From Niastella koreensis GR20-10 (GTDB taxonomy: Bacteria > Bacteroidota > Bacteroidia > Chitinophagales > Chitinophagaceae), in the NCBI RefSeq assembly GCF_000246855.1, contig NC_016609.1:8010744-8074743 (forward strand): a DNA stretch of 64,000 nucleotides, read 5' to 3'. The translations under genes and the position numbers were made by a program. How positions within the stretch are numbered: the stretch's first letter is position 1; every line of letters starts with the position of its first letter. A model generated the notes under the pieces. That model worked only from the letters and a program-made list of their open reading frames with translations, had not been told where the DNA came from and searched no databases. This document shows, piece by piece, positions 24,913-31,406 of this stretch.

Positions 24913-26331
24913 ATGAAGATAGAACAAATTTATACGGGTTGCCTGGCACAGGGAGCATATTACATCGAAAGCGAGGGTGAAGCAGTGGTGATTGATCCGT
25001 TGCGCGAAATAGATCCATATGTTCAAAAAGCCAATCGCAATGGCGCCACTATAAAGTATGTTTTTGAAACGCATTTTCATGCTGATTTTGTTTCAGGTCA
25101 CGTTGATCTGGCAAAGGAAACCGGTGCTACTATTGTATATGGCCCTACTGCTACGCCTTCGTTTGCTGCCCATATTGCTACCGATGGGGAAGTATTTAAA
25201 ATAGGCAACATTACTATTACTGTATTACATACGCCCGGTCATACTATGGAAAGCAGCTGCTACCTGTTGAAAGATGACCAGGGGAAAGAAGTTGGCTTGT
25301 TCAGCGGCGATACGTTGTTCATTGGTGATGTAGGCCGTCCAGACCTGGCGCAAAAAGCAAACCATATTACCCAGGAAGACCTGGCAGGTTTATTGTACGA
25401 TTCATTACGCAGTAAGATCATGCCGTTGCCTGATACACTGATTGTTTACCCTGCACATGGCGCTGGCAGTGCCTGTGGTAAGAACATGAGTAAAGAAACT
25501 ACTGATACGTTGGGGCATCAGAAACAAACGAACTACGCGCTGCGTGCCGACATGACCAAAGAAGAATTTATAAAAGAAGTGACGGAAGGATTAACAGCCC
25601 CGCCACAATATTTTCCGTTGAATGTGCAATTGAATAAGCAGGGCTATGAAAGCATCAATGAAGTGTTGAAAAAAGGTACGCATCCATTAGGCGTAGAAGC
25701 GTTTGAAGCAGCTGCTAATGAAACCGATGCGATTATTCTCGATACCAGAGACCCGCAAACATTTGGCAAAGGCTTTATTCCCAATTCAATCAACATTGGC
25801 ATCGATGGCAATTTCGCACCTTGGGTGGGCGCGCTTATTCCCGATATTAAACAAACCATATTAATTGTAGCGGAAGAAGGCCGCCAGGAAGAAGTGGTTA
25901 CCCGCCTGGCCCGGGTTGGTTATGATTATGCCATTGGTTTTTTGGAAGGCGGTATCGCTGCCTGGAAAAAAGCAGGGAAAGAAATTGATACCATCACTTC
26001 TATAACAGCAGCCGAGGTAGCAGCTATCCAGGAAGCCGATGCCAATATAAACGTGTTGGATGTACGTAAGCAAAGTGAATACGAAGCGGAGCATGTGAAA
26101 TGCGCCATTAATGCCAGCCTTGATTATATCAACGACAGTATGCAACAGGTTGATAAAAACAAAACGTACTATGTGCATTGTGCAGGCGGCTACCGTAGCA
26201 TGATCTTTATCTCTATCTTAAAAGCGCGCGGGTTCAACAATCTGATTGATATAAAAGGCGGATTTAAAGCCCTTAAAGAATCAGGAAAGTTTGCGATAAC
26301 AGATTATGTTTGCCCAAACACGATGTTGTAA
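24913..26331 (+). CDS. cstB: CstB-like persulfide dioxygenase-pseudorhodanese-rhodanese
   Basis: The ATG at 24913 gives 472 residues; the frame upstream overlaps tauE and is not coding. Three domains are visible. First, a metallo-beta-lactamase fold persulfide dioxygenase (1-240) with THFHADFVSGH and likely iron ligands His54, His110 and Asp133. Second, a rhodanese fold (about 262-355) in which the active-site loop reads VAEEGRQEE and lacks the Cys. Third, a rhodanese domain (about 365-460) with the active loop HCAGGYRS, Cys423. This is exactly the architecture of staphylococcal CstB, which turns low-molecular-weight persulfides into thiosulfate. The symbol is by architecture, not proven orthology. 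Confidence 0.9.
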   Translation: MKIEQIYTGCLAQGAYYIESEGEAVVIDPLREIDPYVQKANRNGATIKYVFETHFHADFVSGHVDLAKETGATIVYGPTATPSFAAHIATDGEVFKIGNITITVLHTPGHTMESSCYLLKDDQGKEVGLFSGDTLFIGDVGRPDLAQKANHITQEDLAGLLYDSLRSKIMPLPDTLIVYPAHGAGSACGKNMSKETTDTLGHQKQTNYALRADMTKEEFIKEVTEGLTAPPQYFPLNVQLNKQGYESINEVLKKGTHPLGVEAFEAAANETDAIILDTRDPQTFGKGFIPNSINIGIDGNFAPWVGALIPDIKQTILIVAEEGRQEEVVTRLARVGYDYAIGFLEGGIAAWKKAGKEIDTITSITAAEVAAIQEADANINVLDVRKQSEYEAEHVKCAINASLDYINDSMQQVDKNKTYYVHCAGGYRSMIFISILKARGFNNLIDIKGGFKALKESGKFAITDYVCPNTML

Positions 26332-26360
26332 CCACACCTCGAAAAAATTCATTAACTTAT

Positions 26361-26392
26361 AGCTGTGTGATTTATGTCGCACAGCTTTTTTT
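26361..26392 (+). terminator. Hairpin plus T-run after the cstB-like gene (also Crp-box-like)
   Basis: The stem AGCTGTG/CACAGCT is followed by seven T. The same bases read TGTGA-N6-TCGCA (26366-26381), one mismatch from a Crp-type box, 45 bases before the next gene. Either function, or both, is possible. Confidence 0.65.
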
Positions 26393-26426
26393 ATGAAACC
26401 ACCATATTTACAAAAAATTAGTCATC

Positions 26427-26996
26427 ATGCAATTTATGGAATGGATTAAACAGCCCTGGCCCTGGTACGTGGCAGGCCCGTTGATAGGGCTGTTGGTGCC
26501 GTTGCTGTTGATCATGGGTAATAAATCATTCGGGGTATCTTCGTCATTACGGCATATTTGTGCTGCGGTTATACCTGGTAATATTCCTTTTTTCAAATAC
26601 AACTGGCGCAAAGAAACCTGGAACCTGTTTTTTGTAACCGGTATTTTGCTGGGCGCCATCATTGCCACGCAATGGTTAAACAACGGTAAACCCATTGTAG
26701 TAAACCCAAAACTGATGAACGAACTGCAGCAATATAATATTCATAATTATGCCTCCATCGTTCCTGTAGATCTGTTTAACTGGCCAGCCTTATTAACGTT
26801 GCGCGGATTTATCTTACTGGTCTTTGGCGGATTCTTGGTAGGCTTTGGTACGCGCTATGCCGGAGGTTGTACTTCGGGGCACGCCATCATGGGCCTTTCC
26901 AATCTGCAATGGCCATCACTGGTAGCAACCTGTTGTTTTATGATCGGTGGTTTTATTACAGCCAATCTTATTTTACCAGCCATCTTAAACCTGTAA
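26427..26996 (+). CDS. YeeE/YedE (PmpA/TsuA-like) half-transporter, first half
   Basis: This integral membrane protein of 189 residues has about five helices. The family signature GTRYAGGCTSGHAIMGLSNLQ is near residue 141, with Cys148 corresponding to the conserved thiosulfate-relay cysteine of TsuA/YeeE. The family moves thiosulfate or sulfane sulfur across the inner membrane. The protein is about half the size of full YeeE and is followed 10 bases later by a second half carrying the other conserved cysteine, so the two probably form one transporter, like the PmpA/PmpB pairs. Confidence 0.9.
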   Translation: MQFMEWIKQPWPWYVAGPLIGLLVPLLLIMGNKSFGVSSSLRHICAAVIPGNIPFFKYNWRKETWNLFFVTGILLGAIIATQWLNNGKPIVVNPKLMNELQQYNIHNYASIVPVDLFNWPALLTLRGFILLVFGGFLVGFGTRYAGGCTSGHAIMGLSNLQWPSLVATCCFMIGGFITANLILPAILNL

Positions 26997-27006
26997 TGTA
27001 TTCACA

Positions 27007-27534
27007 ATGGAAACGAAAAACGTAATAACACAACCAACAATAGTAAAGGAAACCAATACCGATTTTGAAGTACGCTCGCTCGACACCATCTGCATCAACG
27101 AGTCGCGTATGGAACACTCGTGGTGGCACTCGTTAAAATATTTAATTGCCGGGTTGTTTTTTGGTATTCTGCTGGTTAAAGCCGAAGTGATCTCCTGGTT
27201 CCGTATTCAGGAAATGTTCCGCCTGCAAAGCTTTCATATGTACGGCGTAATTGGCAGCGCTGTAGTAACAGGCATCATTTCTGTGTGGTTCATTAAAAAA
27301 TTCAAGGTTAAAACAATATATGGCGAACCTATTGACCTGCATCCCAAGCAATTCAATAAAGGGCAGATCTATGGCGGATTACTATTTGGCGCCGGTTGGG
27401 CCATGACGGGTGCATGCCCCGGACCTTTGTATGCATTGATAGGAACGGGTGCTACCGTAATAATTATCACTTTATTAAGCGCCATTGCCGGCACCTGGAT
27501 TTATGGCTTGCTGCGCCAAAAACTCCCACATTAA
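27007..27534 (+). CDS. YeeE/YedE-like (DUF6691, PmpB-like) half-transporter, second half
   Basis: The protein has 175 residues: a soluble N-terminal segment of about 40 residues and then four or five membrane helices. The C-terminal signature KGQIYGGLLFGAGWAMTGACPGPLYALIGTG contains Cys137, matching the second conserved cysteine of YeeE/TsuA. It follows the first half by 10 bases and complements it. The predicted role is uptake or exchange of thiosulfate or persulfide. The N-terminal cytosolic extension (TICINESRMEHSW) is typical of the Bacteroidota version; its function is unknown. Confidence 0.88.
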   Translation: METKNVITQPTIVKETNTDFEVRSLDTICINESRMEHSWWHSLKYLIAGLFFGILLVKAEVISWFRIQEMFRLQSFHMYGVIGSAVVTGIISVWFIKKFKVKTIYGEPIDLHPKQFNKGQIYGGLLFGAGWAMTGACPGPLYALIGTGATVIIITLLSAIAGTWIYGLLRQKLPH

Positions 27535-27829
27535 TTTGGTGGCTACTTTAATATAAGTACCTTTAATACGGATTTAATCTGACTGATTATACAAACTACT
27601 TGAACAAAGGTCCCTACCTTATACCTGTCTTTATTATAAACCTAATCCTCTCAAACCCCAACCGTCAACATTCCACTGAATAACCACTGACGGGATTGTA
27701 ACACTGCGGATTTATTTGTGCCACTAAGGATGTTGCGATGCATTGTGCCTACTCCATGAACGGGTTGACAGGATAGTCTATTCCAGACTGTTCAGTCGTT
27801 CTATTTCTTTAACTAAATATCGACTGTAT

Positions 27830-28525
27830 ATGCAAACCAACAATTCAAATGCAGCATCCCGTCGCGACTTTTTAGGAAAGCTCGCTGCGGGCGCAGTTGC
27901 AATGGGTACTGTTTCCCTGGCTCCTTTTGCCGCACAGGCCATGCCTGAAGCAGCTGATCACGAATATGCAGATGCTGATGAGTGGTTCAATAAGATAAAA
28001 GGCAAACACCGCATTGTGTTTGATGCTACACAACCGCATGAAATGATGCCCTTTGCCTGGCCAAAGGTTTTTTTATTAACGAATGCCGCCACCGGTACGC
28101 CTGAAAAGGACTGCAGTGCTGTGGTAGTACTTCGCCACGATGCAGTTGGGTATGCCCTGCAAAACGAAATGTGGGAAAAATACAAACTCGGCGAACTGTT
28201 TAAAGCAAATGATCCGCTTACAAAAGCACCTGCTACCCGTAACCCCTTCTGGAAACCAAAAGACGGTGATTTTAAAATACCCGGTATAGGCAATGTGCCA
28301 ATAGGTATTAATCAACTGCAGGATAGTGGGGTTATGTTCTGCGCCTGCGAAATGGCCATAACTGTTTTTAGTGCCGTAGCCGCAGACATGATGAAAATGG
28401 ATGCTGCAGCTGTGAAAAAAGAATGGCTGGGCGCCGTGCTGCCAAACATCCAGGTAGTGCCATCCGGGGTTTGGGCATTAGGCCGCGCCCAGGAACATGG
28501 CTGCACCTATTGCTTTGCCGGTTAG
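27830..28525 (+). CDS. Tat-exported DsrE-like protein with C-terminal cysteine pairs
   Basis: The ATG at 27830 gives 231 residues with a twin-arginine leader (SRRDFLGKLAAGAVAMG, Arg11-Arg12) and an Ala-x-Ala site near 36. The mature part matches the DsrE/DsrF order of elements: RIVFDATQP, a helix, VVVLRHDAVGYAL, GVMFCACEM and a final VVPSGVWALGRAQEHGCTYC. Cysteines come in pairs, 171/173 and 225/228, which may bind metal or form disulfide/persulfide. Export by Tat means folding, perhaps with cofactor, before transport. In this locus it may carry sulfane sulfur in the periplasm; that is inference. Confidence 0.8.
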   Translation: MQTNNSNAASRRDFLGKLAAGAVAMGTVSLAPFAAQAMPEAADHEYADADEWFNKIKGKHRIVFDATQPHEMMPFAWPKVFLLTNAATGTPEKDCSAVVVLRHDAVGYALQNEMWEKYKLGELFKANDPLTKAPATRNPFWKPKDGDFKIPGIGNVPIGINQLQDSGVMFCACEMAITVFSAVAADMMKMDAAAVKKEWLGAVLPNIQVVPSGVWALGRAQEHGCTYCFAG

Positions 28526-28583
28526 GCGAAGCTGTTGAGTGAAAGAATCCCCTTTTCTTAACCCCGTCTATTATACAGGTACC

Positions 28584-28627
28584 ATGTTGCATCCCGATAC
28601 ATCGGGATGCAACATTTACTTTTTTAA
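28584..28627 (+). terminator. Strong intrinsic terminator between the DsrE-like and TsdA-like genes
   Basis: A perfect 15-base stem (28584-28598 with 28601-28615) with a 2-base loop is followed by TTTACTTTTTT. It separates the transporter/DsrE unit from the cytochrome unit. Confidence 0.9.
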
Positions 28628-28645
28628 CGATCTGTTTGTAATATC

Positions 28646-29629
28646 ATGAACCGGAATTTGGTAATTGGATTATTAGCGATAGGAGTGCCTGTTGCCATTT
28701 GGTTGAATGTTAAATACCGCACTACCGATGGCATCCCGAAAAAAGCAACCGCGTTGGCTTCAGCTGCACCCGAAATGCCCTGGCAGGCGCCTGATAGCAA
28801 TAGTATACCTAACACTGCAGCAGGTGAACTGGTACGTTATGGCCGCGATCTCATTGCCCATACTTCCCAATACCTGGGACCCAGGGGAACAGTAGCGCAT
28901 ATCTCCAATGGTATGAACTGCCAGAACTGTCACCTGGCCGCCGGCACCAGGCCCTGGGGTAATAACTACAGCGCCGTAGCCTCCACCTATCCCAAATACC
29001 GCGATCGCAGCGGTACCATAGAATCTATTGAAAAAAGAGTGAACGATTGCCTGGAAAGAAGCCTCAATGGAAAAGCACTGGATAGCAACAGCCACGAAAT
29101 GCAGGCTATAGTAGCCTACATGCATTGGCTGGGAACCGGGGTGGCGAAAGGCAAAAAGCCATTGGGTTCGGGCATTAAAACATTGAAGAACCTCGACCGG
29201 CCGGCAGACCCCGAAAAGGGGAAAATCGTATTCATCGAAAAGTGCAAGGCCTGCCATGGCGCCGGTGGCGAAGGTATGCCCGATCCCGTCAATGGTACAG
29301 GTTATTTATATCCACCATTATGGGGAACCGAAAGTTACAATATCGGGGCCGGGTTGTTCCGCTTATCGCGGATGGCTGGTTATGTAAAAGACAATATGCC
29401 ATTTGGGGCTGCATATGACAAAGCTCAATTAACAGATGAACAGGCATGGGATGTGGCCGCCTTTATTAATTCCCAGCCGCGTCCAAATAAAGACCTGTCG
29501 AAGGACTGGCCACATATAGATGCCAAACCCTTCGATTATCCTTTTGGTCCGTATGCAGATAGTTTCTCCGCCCAACAACATAAGTATGGTCCATACAATC
29601 CTATAGCACAAGCTGCCAGGAAAAAGTAA
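28646..29629 (+). CDS. tsdA: TsdA-like thiosulfate dehydrogenase (di-haem cytochrome c)
   Basis: The protein has 327 residues with an N-terminal uncleaved anchor or signal (about 4-22). Two cytochrome c domains carry CQNCH (92-96) and CKACH (200-204). Between them the segment YPKYRDRSGTIESIEKRVND is followed by Cys135 in a LERSLNGK context, matching the TsdA family, where this Cys is the unusual axial ligand of haem 1. TsdA oxidises two thiosulfates to tetrathionate, or works in reverse, in the periplasm. Electrons could pass to a quinol or terminal oxidase; haem A synthase lies 600 bases downstream. Direction is not decidable from sequence. Confidence 0.82.
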   Translation: MNRNLVIGLLAIGVPVAIWLNVKYRTTDGIPKKATALASAAPEMPWQAPDSNSIPNTAAGELVRYGRDLIAHTSQYLGPRGTVAHISNGMNCQNCHLAAGTRPWGNNYSAVASTYPKYRDRSGTIESIEKRVNDCLERSLNGKALDSNSHEMQAIVAYMHWLGTGVAKGKKPLGSGIKTLKNLDRPADPEKGKIVFIEKCKACHGAGGEGMPDPVNGTGYLYPPLWGTESYNIGAGLFRLSRMAGYVKDNMPFGAAYDKAQLTDEQAWDVAAFINSQPRPNKDLSKDWPHIDAKPFDYPFGPYADSFSAQQHKYGPYNPIAQAARKK

Positions 29630-29652
29630 ACTTCATTATTAAATCAACTTTT

Positions 29653-30069
29653 ATGTACACCAATAAGCTGTTGATCGTTGCGCTGGCAGTAATGCCGGCT
29701 TTTGCCTTTACACAAACTGTCCCCTATAAAGTAGTCTTTGATATTACCAGCAGCGATACCGCTGCCCAAAAAGCCGTGATAAGGCAAATGCGCGGCATCT
29801 CACAGTCCAGGCCAGACGCCCAGTTGGAGGTAGCCATTTATGGCGAAGCACTGCCTATGGTTATGAAAGGCAAATCGATCATTGCCGATGCCATCCAGGA
29901 ATTAAGCAGCAGCAAAAAAGCCAGTTTTAAAGTATGCGCCGCCACCATGAAACGCAACAACATCGATAAGAGCCAGTTGTTGGCCGGGGTAGATGTAGTG
30001 CCCGACGCCATTTTTGAAATTGTGACAAAGCAACATGAGGGGTGGGGTTACATTAAAGTAGCACAGTAA
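29653..30069 (+). CDS. Secreted DsrE family protein
   Basis: The precursor has 138 residues with a signal peptide (about 1-20). The mature protein has the DsrE fold order: YKVVFDITSSDTAAQKAVIRQMRGI, AQLEVAIYGEALPMVMKG, SFKVCAATMKRNNI with conserved Cys95, then VVPDAIFEIVTKQHEGWGYIKV. The Cys is at the position used by DsrE/TusD relatives for sulfane sulfur. It starts 23 bases after the tsdA-like gene, so both are probably co-transcribed. It likely binds or transfers sulfur in the periplasm. Confidence 0.88.
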   Translation: MYTNKLLIVALAVMPAFAFTQTVPYKVVFDITSSDTAAQKAVIRQMRGISQSRPDAQLEVAIYGEALPMVMKGKSIIADAIQELSSSKKASFKVCAATMKRNNIDKSQLLAGVDVVPDAIFEIVTKQHEGWGYIKVAQ

Positions 30070-30101
30070 TTAGGAAGTAGACTATCTGCGGTTAAGTGGC
30101 T

Positions 30102-30216
30102 GTTACAGGTTCCAGGTTACAGGGAAAACTGTACTCCCCTGCAACCTGGAACTTGAAACTGCTCCTTGCGTAGCAAAAAGAGCCCGGTAACAGGAAACTG
30201 GTACCCGGTAACTGGT
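30102..30216. repeat. Word-like inverted-repeat tract between the DsrE gene and ctaA
   Basis: GTTCCAGGTTACAGGG (30109-30124) pairs with 30137-30152 with one mismatch in 16. It is followed by a second tract of GGTAAC/ACTGGTACC words (30182-30216) like that in 6598-6660. It may terminate or process the sulfur-locus transcript, though there is no T-run. Confidence 0.7.
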
Positions 30217-30223
30217 TCTGCCT

Positions 30224-30231
30224 TATTTTTG
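30224..30231 (+). promoter_or_regulatory. Possible -7 element TATTTTTG before ctaA
   Basis: The same TATTTTTG as before dgt, 7 bases from the start codon. No -33 match at the right distance. If used, the mRNA would be almost leaderless. Confidence 0.35.
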
Positions 30232-30238
30232 CGCCGCA

Positions 30239-31324
30239 ATGAATACCATATCTAATGAACAACGGGCCAACCGGGCAGTATCCAACTGGATATTTTTAGG
30301 GGTAATTATGTTATTAGTGCAGGTGGTATTGGGCGGCGTTACCCGCCTAACCGGTTCAGGCTTATCAATTACCGAATGGGATGTAGTTACCGGCTTTCTG
30401 CCGCCGCTGAATGAACACCAGTGGCTGGAGAAGTTTGCCAAATACCAGCAATCGCCGCAATACCGGCTGCTGAACTCTGATTTTACCCTCGCCGATTTCA
30501 AATTCATCTTTTTCTGGGAATGGTTTCACCGCCTGTGGGCCCGGTTGATCGCCGTGGCATTTGTGGTAGGTTTTATGTACCTGCTGGCAAAAAAGTATAT
30601 AAAAAAGGAGATGGTGAAACCCCTGCTCATTCTTTTTGCCTTTGGCGCATTACAGGGAGCCATTGGCTGGATAATGGTAGCCAGCGGCCTCACCGGCGAT
30701 GCGATCTATGTACGCCCCACCAAACTGGCCATGCACTTTATTTTTGCACTAGCTTTAATCAGTTACGCTTTCTGGCAGGGATTACAGCTGAAAGTTCCGG
30801 CCGCCAAACGCACCAATTTGCCCGGCATCCATAAATGGAGCTGGGCGCTGGTAATTATTTTATTTGCGCAGTTGATCTTTGGCGCCTTAATGGCAGGTCA
30901 CAAAGCCGCTACGGCTGCGCCTACCTGGCCTACCATCAATGGCAGCTGGGTGCCCGACGGTCTGTTGAGAGAGGAACCGGTAACATTGAATTTTTTTGAG
31001 AACAAAGTCACCATCCATTTTGTGCACCGGGGGCTGGCATACGCGTTATTAATTTTGATAATAATTTATTCAGTAAAAGTTTTCCGCATACCATCCACCA
31101 GCGAAATTTTCACCAAAGCGCGCCGTCTTCCCCTGATCCTGGTAACGCTACAGGTATTACTGGGCATCCTATCGGTGTTAACCAGTACCGGTATAATACC
31201 CAATCATTGGGGAACGTTTGAGTGGCTGGCGCAGTTACATCAGATTACGGGTATGTTATTACTGCTGAGCCTGGTTGCCATGGTATTTCTCACCCGGCAA
31301 TCATTCTTTAAGCAACCTTCATAA
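30239..31324 (+). CDS. ctaA: Haem A synthase, COX15/CtaA
   Basis: The protein has 361 residues with eight membrane helices. COX15-type motifs include GGVTRLTGSGLSITEWDVVTG in loop 1-2, WEWFHRLWARLIA with a haem-ligand His, GALMAGHKAATAAPTWPTING, HFVHRGLAYALL and the late WLAQLHQITGML. It converts haem O to haem A for aa3-type cytochrome oxidase in the inner membrane. The long form and the loop motifs fit the alphaproteobacterial/mitochondrial COX15 class rather than short Bacillus CtaA. No oxidase genes are adjacent within the window. Confidence 0.94.
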   Translation: MNTISNEQRANRAVSNWIFLGVIMLLVQVVLGGVTRLTGSGLSITEWDVVTGFLPPLNEHQWLEKFAKYQQSPQYRLLNSDFTLADFKFIFFWEWFHRLWARLIAVAFVVGFMYLLAKKYIKKEMVKPLLILFAFGALQGAIGWIMVASGLTGDAIYVRPTKLAMHFIFALALISYAFWQGLQLKVPAAKRTNLPGIHKWSWALVIILFAQLIFGALMAGHKAATAAPTWPTINGSWVPDGLLREEPVTLNFFENKVTIHFVHRGLAYALLILIIIYSVKVFRIPSTSEIFTKARRLPLILVTLQVLLGILSVLTSTGIIPNHWGTFEWLAQLHQITGMLLLLSLVAMVFLTRQSFFKQPS

Positions 31325-31406
31325 TCTTGGCACTGTCTTTTCGTTTAAGTAGTAAATTGGGCATGAACCCGGTTTACGCCGGCAGCTCACGTTTAAGAAT
31401 ATTTTA

